A program made the translations under genes and the position numbers. This document shows, one piece after another, positions 14,561 to 22,605 of a DNA stretch of 24,431 bases. Below the pieces are notes generated by a model. That model did no database searches. It was given only the letters and a program-made list of their open reading frames with translations, and was not told where the DNA came from. Positions within the stretch are counted from its first letter, which is position 1; the number at the start of each line of letters is the position of its first letter. Source of the DNA: CAZLYK01 sp964563495 (GTDB lineage Bacteria > Acidobacteriota > Blastocatellia > RBC074); assembly GCA_964563495.1 (NCBI GenBank), contig CAZLYK010000077.1:1-24431 (forward strand). Direction: 5' to 3'.

Positions 14561-15499
14561 ATGCAGACAAAAGCACGAACCCTTTGGTCAGGATCACTGA
14601 TTGTTCTTGTCATGAGCTGTGTCTTGGGCGGCTCCGCACAGGAATCAAAGCCGACAATGACGCCCTTCCCTGAGGCGCATTTCCATCACCTGCATTTGAA
14701 CGCGACCGATCCCAAGGCGGCGATGGATTTTTACACTACCAAATTCGACGCTGAGAAAGCGAGGTTCGCCGGCTTGCTCGATGGCGTATGGGCCCAAAAA
14801 TCGTGGATGTTTTTCACCAAGGTCAACCAGCCGCCGATCTCCGAGATTACCTCGGCAATCTGGCATTTCGGCTGGGGGGCGGAGGATATGAAGGCGACTT
14901 ATGCCAAGCAGCTCGAATCGGGGACTAAGTTCGCGACGCCGATCACGGACATCAGCGATATCGGCGGCAACGCGGGTGCCAGGGATCTATTCTATTACGC
15001 CTATGTGCAGGGCCCAGACGATGCCTTGATCGAGCTGAATACGGCCAATCATCACCGCTTCGGACATATTCACATATTCAGCGCCGACCCCGTCAGCGCC
15101 GGGGAGTTTTATCAGAAGTATTTCGGGGCGCAGCGTAGAGGGACGCGCCCACCTTCGCGCGAACCGCGTTTCTATCGCGGGGTTCAGATCGGCCCCAGCG
15201 TCTCGCTGAACATCGACAACGTCAACTTGATCATTTATCCGATCGAGTACCCGAAAAAGGTTTACGCTGAACAGTGGAAAGGCCGGTCGGAATTCGATTC
15301 AACCAAAGGTCATGTCGTAGACCACATCGGTTTCAGCTTTGAGAATCTGGCGGATGCGCTGGAAAAGATGAGAAAAGACGGCGTCAAGGTGACGGATGAA
15401 ATTCGTTCGATCGCCAACGGCAAGATCAAATTCGCCTTTATCGAAGGGCCGGACAAAATCCGCATCGAATTGATCGAGGGCCACGCCCACAAAGAATAA
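14561..15499 (+). CDS. Exported two-domain VOC (glyoxalase/bleomycin-resistance fold) protein
   Basis: A 312-residue protein with an N-terminal signal (hydrophobic 10-23). VMSC (17-20) could be a lipobox, otherwise cleavage is near GSAQE. Two vicinal-oxygen-chelate modules follow. Module 1 starts HFHHLHLNATDP (40-51) and ends with DALIELNT. Module 2 starts FGHIHIFSADP and ends RIELIEGHAH. Paired His/Glu positions at the start and end of modules are the usual VOC metal ligands, so a metal-dependent enzyme is likely. VOC members include glyoxalases, dioxygenases and epimerases; which applies is not clear, and an exported form is unusual for glyoxalase I. The Shine-Dalgarno is GAGAGAAA. It is probably expressed from the TetR-type promoter at 14472. 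Confidence 0.85.
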   Translation: MQTKARTLWSGSLIVLVMSCVLGGSAQESKPTMTPFPEAHFHHLHLNATDPKAAMDFYTTKFDAEKARFAGLLDGVWAQKSWMFFTKVNQPPISEITSAIWHFGWGAEDMKATYAKQLESGTKFATPITDISDIGGNAGARDLFYYAYVQGPDDALIELNTANHHRFGHIHIFSADPVSAGEFYQKYFGAQRRGTRPPSREPRFYRGVQIGPSVSLNIDNVNLIIYPIEYPKKVYAEQWKGRSEFDSTKGHVVDHIGFSFENLADALEKMRKDGVKVTDEIRSIANGKIKFAFIEGPDKIRIELIEGHAHKE

Positions 15500-15503
15500 T
15501 AAG

Positions 15504-15589
15504 GAAGAAAATAGACAGGATCAAAGACAAGGCAGAACAAAATCCGGTTTAATCATGTGAAAATCCTGTTAATCCTGTCTATTTTCTTC
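15504..15589. repeat. CAGGATT-family long inverted repeat (one arm shortened)
   Basis: Perfect 18-bp arms GAAGAAAATAGACAGGAT (15504-15521) and its complement (15572-15589) enclose 50 nt. The right side (about 15541-15589) closely matches the right arm of the 20908-21023 element, while the left arm is cut after GGAT. The central segment 15522-15545 is the reverse complement of the loop of that element (21 of 24 positions). It sits between convergent genes, 4 bases after the VOC stop and 9 bases before the zinc-ribbon gene end, so it may also terminate both transcripts. Confidence 0.9.
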
Positions 15590-15598
15590 TGATTCAAA

Positions 15599-16567
15599 CT
15601 ATCTCACGACGGTCTGTTTGGATTCGACCGTGGCCTTCTGATTCTGATCGGCTTTCGGGTTTTCCTGATCGAGCGGGGGTATGTTAAACCGGAACGGCGA
15701 ACGCAGGATGATGATCTCAGGCTGACGCAACCGATCACGACTTTCGCGAACCAAAACGGTGATCGAGGGGGGGCCGATAGACTGAAAGAGCGACTGCTTC
15801 TGGTTTCTCTCACTGACATAAACAAACGGCACGCCTAGTTTCTCCTGATAAAATCGGCTGACCGTATCGAAGTCATCTTTGGTCCGTTGGACCAGCAATT
15901 CCCTGCCCGGGATTCTGCTATATTCACCGGTTGAGGCGCCCTGATATTCATATCCACTGAAGTCGAGCAACTTTTCGCCGGTCGACGCCAAATCTCCCCT
16001 TTCTGCCGCCCTTTGAGCCTCATCCTTGGCCCGGTAAATCTCTTCCAACCGGCGCTCCAGCTGCTCGCGCTCACGGTCATGATATTCGATAATCGAACTG
16101 GTCAATGTCTGCTTCAACCGGTCTTCCGTGCGCAGGCGATCCAGCCGGACACGGTCCTCGGAAGACAGGTAATAGCGATTTCTATTCGACTCCTGGTTGA
16201 TCGCCGCACCGATACCGCCACTGAGAAAGAGCGCCAGGATAAGGCCGCCCAGCTTGAGGAACCGGCGTTTTGACCTCAATGAAGTCGTGTTCGCCGCGGG
16301 CGAAACTATGCCGGGCGGTGTGTAAGCAGGCGCCACCGGCTTTAACGGTTGCTGGTAACGATAAGTATCCCCCGCAACCGCATCGCCGATGCTCGGCGGC
16401 AGAGGCGCGGAGCCGGCGGCGGCCGGCCCCTGCCTGCCGTAATTTCGCGTGACCGGTTCCATCTGTTCGCCTTCAACCATCAACGGAGCGCCGCACTGGC
16501 GACAAAACTTTGCGTTTTCAGGAGATTCAAAACCGCACGCCGGACAGTAGGTTGAATAGTTCACCAT
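15599..16567 (-). CDS. Zinc-ribbon, single-pass membrane protein with coiled coil
   Basis: Protein of 322 residues not recognised as a named family. A zinc ribbon opens it: CPAC (8-11) and CRQC (22-25), a four-cysteine knuckle. A Pro-rich linker (about 45-95) follows, then one transmembrane helix (about 105-123, preceded by KRR), a charged heptad-rich helix (about 137-192, many Arg/Glu) and a beta-type C-terminal domain (about 200-300). The tail is Gln/Lys-rich. With an N-terminal ribbon inside and the C-terminal domain outside, the topology resembles other bacterial zinc-ribbon membrane proteins. The start at 16567 has GGGGTGAG just upstream and begins directly before the ribbon; an in-frame ATG at 16609 would add 14 residues. 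No partner gene is adjacent on this strand. Confidence 0.8.
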   Translation of the reverse strand: MVNYSTYCPACGFESPENAKFCRQCGAPLMVEGEQMEPVTRNYGRQGPAAAGSAPLPPSIGDAVAGDTYRYQQPLKPVAPAYTPPGIVSPAANTTSLRSKRRFLKLGGLILALFLSGGIGAAINQESNRNRYYLSSEDRVRLDRLRTEDRLKQTLTSSIIEYHDREREQLERRLEEIYRAKDEAQRAAERGDLASTGEKLLDFSGYEYQGASTGEYSRIPGRELLVQRTKDDFDTVSRFYQEKLGVPFVYVSERNQKQSLFQSIGPPSITVLVRESRDRLRQPEIIILRSPFRFNIPPLDQENPKADQNQKATVESKQTVVR

Positions 16568-16642
16568 AGTTCTCACCCCGGAATTACTACTATTTACGAT
16601 AACCGGCAATCTTTGTTCTTCCTAATTTGCCAGTCGCGCCGA

Positions 16643-16671
16643 TTGACAAGCTTTGTCAAGAATATTACAAG
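16643..16671 (+). promoter_or_regulatory. Promoter overlapped by a TTGACAA palindrome, upstream of crotonase pair
   Basis: Consensus -35 TTGACA (16643-16648), 17-nt spacer and TACAAG (16666-16671). The -35 is one arm of the inverted repeat TTGACAAGCTTTGTCAA (16643-16659, 7-bp arms, 3-nt centre), a likely repressor operator. The predicted leader is about 85 nt and contains a partial CAGGATT repeat. Confidence 0.45.
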
Positions 16672-16699
16672 ATATGGTCTTGTTCCATCCTACAACAAT

Positions 16700-16719
16700 C
16701 ATGTTTTATCCTGTCTATT
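16700..16719 (-). repeat. Half-copy of the CAGGATT intergenic repeat
   Basis: CATGTTTTATCCTGTCTATT matches the right-arm end of the 15504-15589 element and shares its CATGT segment, but lacks the middle unit and any partner arm. It lies in the leader of the first crotonase gene. Plus-strand sequence 16568-16642 holds nothing else recognisable. Confidence 0.6.
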
Positions 16720-16762
16720 CGGGTTCACTAACAGTATCAGTTATTCACTCGGAGAAAAAGTC

Positions 16763-17557
16763 ATGCCTGACGATGTCATCCTGACCAAAGTCGAAAACAG
16801 AGTCGCAATGCTGACCTTCAACCGCCCCGACAGGCTCAACGCGCTGAGCCGCGAGCTGCTCGGACAATCAATTGAATGCCTGAGACGCTGGAGCCGCGAT
16901 TCCGGTATCGGTGCCATCGTCATCACCGGCGCGGGCCGGGCCTTCTGTGCCGGCGGTGACGTAGGCAACATGGCGCAAAAAAACGAAACTCCGCAGACGC
17001 TGGAAGAACAGATCGACGGTCTGCGCGAGGCTCAAGCGTTGTCGTGGTTACTCTACAACATTCCCAAAGTCACTATCGCCGCCGTCAACGGCCACGCCAT
17101 GGGCGCGGGGTTGGGCATTTGTCTGGCGTGCGATCTGCGCGTCGCGTCGGAATCGGCGAAGTTCGGGACGGCTTATGCCAAAGTCGGTTTTGGCGGCGAT
17201 TTCGGGACGACCTGGTTGCTCGCGCGAAGCGTCGGCGCCGCCAAAGCCAAAGAGTTGTTTTTCCTGAGCGAGATCATTGACGCGACAGAAGCGTACCGGC
17301 TCGGGCTGGTCAATCGCATCGTCCCGGCCGATCAGCTGGCGGCGCAAGCCGGTGAAATTGCCGCGCGCATCGCGCATGGCCCGCTGGTTAGCTACCGCTA
17401 CATGAAAGCCAACGTCAACCTGGCCATGAGCACGGATTTCCGCACCCTGCTCGACCGTGAAGCCGAAACACATCTGCGCTGCGGCCAGACCGAAGACCAC
17501 CGGGAAGGGGTCCGCGCATTTCTAGAAAAACGCCAGCCTAACTTCGACGGCAGATAG
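16763..17557 (+). CDS. Crotonase-fold protein (PaaG-like isomerase candidate)
   Basis: A 264-residue enoyl-CoA hydratase/isomerase superfamily protein. The first oxyanion-hole segment is GAGRAFCAGGDV (56-67) and the second is NGHAMGAGLG (109-118). Both glutamates of true hydratases (Glu144 and Glu164 in rat mitochondrial enzyme) are replaced, by Gly118 and Tyr138. Instead an aspartate stands in GGDFGTTWLLAR (Asp146), the position of the catalytic Asp in PaaG-type isomerases. The protein ends with the family tail REGVRAFLEKRQPNF. This suggests a CoA-ester isomerase rather than a hydratase; substrate unknown. GGAG at 16751-16754, 8 nt before the ATG, supports this start over an in-frame one at 16613. 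The second crotonase gene follows after 13 bp. Confidence 0.88.
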   Translation: MPDDVILTKVENRVAMLTFNRPDRLNALSRELLGQSIECLRRWSRDSGIGAIVITGAGRAFCAGGDVGNMAQKNETPQTLEEQIDGLREAQALSWLLYNIPKVTIAAVNGHAMGAGLGICLACDLRVASESAKFGTAYAKVGFGGDFGTTWLLARSVGAAKAKELFFLSEIIDATEAYRLGLVNRIVPADQLAAQAGEIAARIAHGPLVSYRYMKANVNLAMSTDFRTLLDREAETHLRCGQTEDHREGVRAFLEKRQPNFDGR

Positions 17558-17570
17558 CTGAGGGGGGAAG

Positions 17571-18371
17571 ATGGAATTCAACCAAATCATTTATGGAAAA
17601 GAGGGCCGCGTCGCGACAATCACGCTCAACCGTCCGGCGAAGCTCAATGCCTATTCCGAGATCATGGTGCACGAGATCATCGCCGCGCTCGGCGATGCGC
17701 GCGACGACGACAATATTCGCGCGGTGATTTTCACCGGCGCCGGCCGGGGCTTCTGTTCGGGCGGAGACATTTCAGTCGATTTTCAATATCCATCGCGCTA
17801 CCGCGGCCATCGCATGGAAGCGATGCTGGAAATGCGCGAGAACATGCATCAGCTCGTCACATTGCTGCGCCGGTTCGACAAGCCGACGATTGCGGCAATC
17901 AACGGGGCGGCGGTCGCCGGCGGTTTGACGCTGGCTCTGAGCTGCGACTTTCGTATCGCGGCCGAAAGCGCCCGGCTCGGCGATACCAGCCTGAAGTTCG
18001 CCCTCATCCCGGATGAAGGCGGCGCCTACCTCTTCCCGAAATTCATGGGTCTGCAAAACGCCTTGAAGATGTCGCTCTTTTCGGAAGTCTACCCCGCAGA
18101 TCAGGCCAAAGAGCTCGGGCTGGTGACGGAAGTCGTGCCCGACGCCGAACTCATGGCGAGGGCGCTCGCCTGGGCCGAACGGCTGGCCGACGGCCCGCCG
18201 ATTGCCATCCGCATGACCAAACGGATGATGTACAAGCAGCAGACGATGGATTTGGAGAACGCACTCGAAGACGCCGCGCTCAGCGTCATGATCACTAACT
18301 ATTGTCAAGACGTGAAGGAAGGCATCGCTGCCTTTCACGAGAAGCGCAAGCCGAATTTCAAAGGGTATTGA
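17571..18371 (+). CDS. Crotonase-fold protein, second of tandem pair
   Basis: A 266-residue enoyl-CoA hydratase/isomerase superfamily protein, clearly related to its upstream neighbour but diverged. The oxyanion-hole segments are GAGRGFCSGGDI (56-67) and NGAAVAGGLT (111-120). The two hydratase glutamates are replaced by Thr120 and Ser140, and Asp148 in IPDEGGAYLFPK occupies the PaaG-like aspartate position. The tail is KEGIAAFHEKRKPNF. It likely acts on acyl- or aromatic-derived CoA esters in the cytoplasm, in series with or as a heterologous partner of the first. A strong Shine-Dalgarno (GAGGGGGGAAG) directly precedes the ATG. Its last 14 bases overlap the 3' end of the MFS gene on the opposite strand. 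Confidence 0.88.
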   Translation: MEFNQIIYGKEGRVATITLNRPAKLNAYSEIMVHEIIAALGDARDDDNIRAVIFTGAGRGFCSGGDISVDFQYPSRYRGHRMEAMLEMRENMHQLVTLLRRFDKPTIAAINGAAVAGGLTLALSCDFRIAAESARLGDTSLKFALIPDEGGAYLFPKFMGLQNALKMSLFSEVYPADQAKELGLVTEVVPDAELMARALAWAERLADGPPIAIRMTKRMMYKQQTMDLENALEDAALSVMITNYCQDVKEGIAAFHEKRKPNFKGY

Positions 18372-19737
18372 GATCGGGGCTAATGGTTGCCTCTCCCGAG
18401 ATCTGATCGTCTGAGACGTCACCGGGTAGAATCTGCGTGTGCGGATCAACGAACCACCAGCACAAGGCGCCGGCGAAATACAAAATCCCGCAAAGGTAAA
18501 GCGGAGCCGACCAGCTCGAGTAACGCTCGACCAGGAAGGCGGCGACAATCGGGCTGAGGAAGCCTCCTATCTGACCAGCCGTGTTCATACTGGCGGTGAC
18601 GACGCCGGCGTGGCTGCCCGCAATGTCTACGCATGCACCCCAGCTCGCGCCGAGCAGGAAGTTGGAAAATGCGAGGGCCAGTGAAATCAGCATGACTGCC
18701 CCAATCGCATGCTCCATAGCTGTTCCCGATATCAGCAGCACGCTGGCCAGGAGTAATGAAAATCCGCCGACGCCGCATCGCCCAATGCGCAACCCGAATC
18801 TCCTTGACAAACTGTCGGTCGTGACACCGCCGAAGAAATCGGCCAGGACGCTCAGGAGCAGAGGCAAGCCCGCAAAGACGCCTAAGGTCGTCGAGGCAAA
18901 TCCGCGCGCATTTGCCAGATAGGTCGGCAGCCAGGTGATAAAGAAATAGAAACCGTAACTCTGCGTGAAATAGGCTGCGCAGAGCGCGAGCAGGCTGCGA
19001 TTTGTCAGGATGCGGCGCCAGCCTGCCGCGTTCAGGTGATGTGAGGATGCGGCGCCTCGCCCCCGTAGAATGTGCCCCAGCTCCTGCGTGTCGACCGAGG
19101 CATGCATCTCCGGATCGTCTCTGAACCAACGATACCACGCCCAGGCCCAGACGAACCCAATCGTGCCGAAGATGACAAAGACGGCTCGCCAGTGCATCAC
19201 TCCGAGCATGGCAGTGACCAGGATCGGCGTCAGACCGCCGGCCAGGTGAGCGCCCATGAAGAAGATTCCCTGCGCCGTTCCACGCTCCGTGACGGGAAAC
19301 CAGCGCGAAAAGGTCTTTGCCGCGTTGGGCCATGCCCCGGCTTCGCCCACGCCAAACAGGAAGCGTAGCGCCAAGAGTGAGGTGTAGTTGAAGGCTGTCG
19401 CCGTACCGATGGTGAAACACGACCACCAGACAACGATGCGCGTCAACACCTTGCGCGTCCCGATCCGGTCCCCCCACCAACCCGTCGGGATCTCAAAAAT
19501 CGCATAGGCCAGGGTAAATGCCGAAAAAACAAAGCTCATCTCAACTTTATTCAGACCGAGGTCCCGCATCATCAGAGGCGCGGTGAGCGAGATGCAGATG
19601 CGGTCCAAATAGGTAATCGCCGCCAAACAGACGGCGTAACCCAGGACGCGGTAACGAATACGCGAGGGGGGACCGCCGGTGTGCAAATCCGCGCGGTCAC
19701 CCCCTGCAACCGAAGACTTATTCGGAGCCTGTCGCAT
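18358..19737 (-). CDS. MFS transporter, anion:cation symporter (ACS)-like
   Basis: A 459-residue major facilitator with twelve predicted hydrophobic segments. The first begins near residue 30 (YRVLGYAVCLAAITYLDR). The loop 2-3 motif A is present as GWWGDRIGTRKVL, and the region FLFGVGEAGAWPNAAKTFSR resembles organic-anion carriers such as galactonate, glucarate and phthalate transporters. A sugar-acid or other organic-anion substrate is therefore plausible. The frame is open to an ATG at 19914, which would add 59 residues with another hydrophobic stretch; family alignment by eye favours the ATG at 19737, although no Shine-Dalgarno is at normal spacing. It is convergent with the crotonase pair, overlapping by 14 bp. 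Confidence 0.88.
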   Translation of the reverse strand: MRQAPNKSSVAGGDRADLHTGGPPSRIRYRVLGYAVCLAAITYLDRICISLTAPLMMRDLGLNKVEMSFVFSAFTLAYAIFEIPTGWWGDRIGTRKVLTRIVVWWSCFTIGTATAFNYTSLLALRFLFGVGEAGAWPNAAKTFSRWFPVTERGTAQGIFFMGAHLAGGLTPILVTAMLGVMHWRAVFVIFGTIGFVWAWAWYRWFRDDPEMHASVDTQELGHILRGRGAASSHHLNAAGWRRILTNRSLLALCAAYFTQSYGFYFFITWLPTYLANARGFASTTLGVFAGLPLLLSVLADFFGGVTTDSLSRRFGLRIGRCGVGGFSLLLASVLLISGTAMEHAIGAVMLISLALAFSNFLLGASWGACVDIAGSHAGVVTASMNTAGQIGGFLSPIVAAFLVERYSSWSAPLYLCGILYFAGALCWWFVDPHTQILPGDVSDDQISGEATISPDLNTL

Positions 19738-19746
19738 AAATGCAGC

Positions 19747-19775
19747 GTATAATCCTTGGCGGAGAAAATCGTGAA
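19747..19775 (-). promoter_or_regulatory. Possible promoter of the MFS gene, near-leaderless
   Basis: On the minus strand TTCACG (19770-19775) and TTATAC (19747-19752) are separated by 17 nt. The expected start of transcription would be only about 3 nt before the ATG at 19737, which has no Shine-Dalgarno in range, so the message could be almost leaderless. Confidence 0.25.
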
Positions 19776-19788
19776 GGAGAAAGTCGAT

Positions 19789-19829
19789 TCTACAGGTCGG
19801 CGAGTGTAGAGCCAACAAAAGCTCGCCGA
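19789..19829 (-). promoter_or_regulatory. Interleaved inverted repeats upstream of the MFS gene
   Basis: Two inverted repeats overlap: TCGGCGAG (19797-19804) with CTCGCCGA (19822-19829), and TCTACA (19789-19794) with TGTAGA (19805-19810). The arms alternate, so the two hairpins cannot form together without a strained pseudoknot. They could be alternative RNA structures or operator DNA. Confidence 0.35.
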
Positions 19830-19913
19830 GAATTGAGAGGATAAAGTTTGAAATGATTTCACATGCAAGAACAATCATGACCATGGTTTTGTTGGCTGCC
19901 GTGGCGCCGGCCA

Positions 19914-20108
19914 TCAGTCCGCAGACACCGCATGCCGATTTCTCGCGCCGTCATCGGCCTGAAATCCGATCACCTGATTAACGCCCAACTCTTTCCTGTT
20001 GCGCTCTTTATCGCATAAAATTGCCTGGCAGACCGCCCACTGCGGCAGTTTCTTGACGGGCGAACCCTCTTCCAGTTCAACACAGACATTCCACGTGACC
20101 TTTTTCAA
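19914..20108 (-). CDS. Possible 64-residue hypothetical protein
   Basis: Open frame of 64 codons on the minus strand, not recognised. The composition is protein-like (three Cys, two Trp, many charged residues, e.g. TWNVCVELEEGSP), and third positions are moderately GC-rich. Its only usable start is TTG at 20108 without a Shine-Dalgarno, with a stop codon three triplets upstream. Its TGA overlaps the ATG of the longer MFS frame at 19914. It may be a real small gene, the tail of a decayed gene, or chance. Confidence 0.3.
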   Translation of the reverse strand: MKKVTWNVCVELEEGSPVKKLPQWAVCQAILCDKERNRKELGVNQVIGFQADDGARNRHAVSAD

Positions 20109-20119
20109 TGGGAGTTATC

Positions 20120-20881
20120 ATGTCCAAAAAAACCCCGAGCTTTATCCTATTGTGCTTGATCAGTTTTGGTCTGTTTGCCTGGCTGCAGGCAGATGGAAGC
20201 GCAAAACAAGCCCCGCCTGGATTCGTCTCGCTTTTTAATGGCCGCGATTTAACCGGTTGGAAAATTCCGGAAGGAGATAATGGCCACTGGAAGGTTGTAG
20301 ACGGTGTGATTGACTACGATGCTGAAAGTGAGGCTCGACAAGACAAGAGCCTGTGGACTGACCGCGAGTACGAGGACTTCGTCTTACAGGTAGACTGGCG
20401 TCTTAAAGATACACCCTACATCAACCCTTCGGTCCCGATTATCCTTTCCAGCGGCTTGCATAAGAAGAATGCGCGGGGCGAGGAGATGACCATGGCCGTG
20501 CCGGATTCAGATTCCGGGATTTTGTTACGCGGCGCGGGTAAATCGCAGGTCAATATCTGGAATTGGCCGATTGGTTCCGGCGAGGTCTACGGCTATCGAA
20601 TGGACAAGAGCATGCCGCCCGAAGTCAGAGCCGGGGTTACCCCGAAAAAGAATGCGGATAAGAACATTGGGGAGTGGAATACCTTTGAGATTACCTTGCG
20701 AGGCGACCGGTTGACGGTCGCGCTTAACGGCGAGAGAGTTATCGAACAGGCCCGGCTCCCCGGCATCGCTACCCGCGGCAGAATCGGGTTACAGCATCAC
20801 GGCGCAAAGCGTGACGGGAAATGGGTCAGTCCGCCGGCCCTGGTGCAATTCAGGAATATCTACATCAAAGAGCTCAAGTAG
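20120..20881 (+). CDS. DUF1080 protein, 3-keto-disaccharide hydrolase family
   Basis: Exported 253-residue protein. A signal peptide (7-28, hydrophobic, ending WLQADGSAK) precedes the DUF1080 domain, which opens with the family signature FVSLFNGRDLTGWK (35-48). It continues as a concanavalin-like beta sandwich with DSGILLRG and EWNTFEITLRGDRLTVALNG. Characterised members hydrolyse 3-keto-disaccharides or 3-keto-glucosides made by a partner C3-dehydrogenase. A GMC oxidoreductase and a Gfo/Idh/MocA protein lie directly downstream, supporting that role. GGGAG (20110-20114), 5 nt before the ATG at 20120, fixes the start over an ATG at 20108. A long inverted repeat separates it from the next gene. 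Confidence 0.9.
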   Translation: MSKKTPSFILLCLISFGLFAWLQADGSAKQAPPGFVSLFNGRDLTGWKIPEGDNGHWKVVDGVIDYDAESEARQDKSLWTDREYEDFVLQVDWRLKDTPYINPSVPIILSSGLHKKNARGEEMTMAVPDSDSGILLRGAGKSQVNIWNWPIGSGEVYGYRMDKSMPPEVRAGVTPKKNADKNIGEWNTFEITLRGDRLTVALNGERVIEQARLPGIATRGRIGLQHHGAKRDGKWVSPPALVQFRNIYIKELK

Positions 20882-20907
20882 ACCAATCGATAATGAGCCG
20901 ATCAAGC

Positions 20908-21023
20908 GAAGAAAATAGACAGGATTAACCGGATTTCAACCGGATTAAACAGGATGTTTTTCTGCCCTGTCTTTGGTCCGGTTTAATCCGGTTGAAATCC
21001 GGTTAATCCTGTCTATTTTCTTC
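20908..21023. repeat. CAGGATT-family long inverted repeat with 43-bp perfect arms
   Basis: Arms 20908-20950 and 20981-21023 are exact reverse complements over 43 bp, enclosing a 30-nt loop. Each arm begins GAAGAAAATAGACAGGAT and continues as a tandem series of CCGGATT-type units at 10-11 nt spacing. It lies between the DUF1080 and Gfo/Idh/MocA genes, ending 17 bases before the latter's start, outside its ribosome binding site. Such a hairpin in mRNA would be extremely stable. The arms are identical, so gene conversion or recent insertion is likely. Confidence 0.95.
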
Positions 21024-21040
21024 TCACTCAGAGGTGAGCT

Positions 21041-22603
<1,563 letters not shown>

Positions 22604-22605
22604 GC

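Larger units (their letters stand above)
19738..20119. other. 382-bp intergenic region between divergent MFS and DUF1080 genes
   Basis: Both genes point away from this region. It holds a candidate minus-strand promoter next to the MFS start, interleaved inverted repeats at 19789-19829, and a possible 64-codon minus-strand frame (19914-20108). A 42-codon plus-strand frame from 19853 starts like a signal peptide after GAGAGGA but ends without a domain. A weak plus-strand promoter candidate is TTGACG-17-TTCAAC (20053-20081). No CAGGATT repeat is present. Confidence 0.5.

Noticed and set aside
15504..15589. Simple bidirectional rho-independent terminator
   Set aside because: Position between convergent genes suits it, but the stem-to-stem distance of 50 nt, lack of U-tracts at the stem base and shared loop with another copy show it is a repeat element first; termination may be a side effect.
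19853..19981. 42-codon plus-strand frame resembling a signal peptide
   Set aside because: It ends soon after the hydrophobic stretch without any domain, and has only an 11-nt-spaced Shine-Dalgarno. It was kept only as part of the contested-region finding.
20908..21023. CRISPR array or tandem direct-repeat array
   Set aside because: The repeated units are only 10-11 nt, have no spacers and are arranged as an inverted repeat; no cas genes are present.
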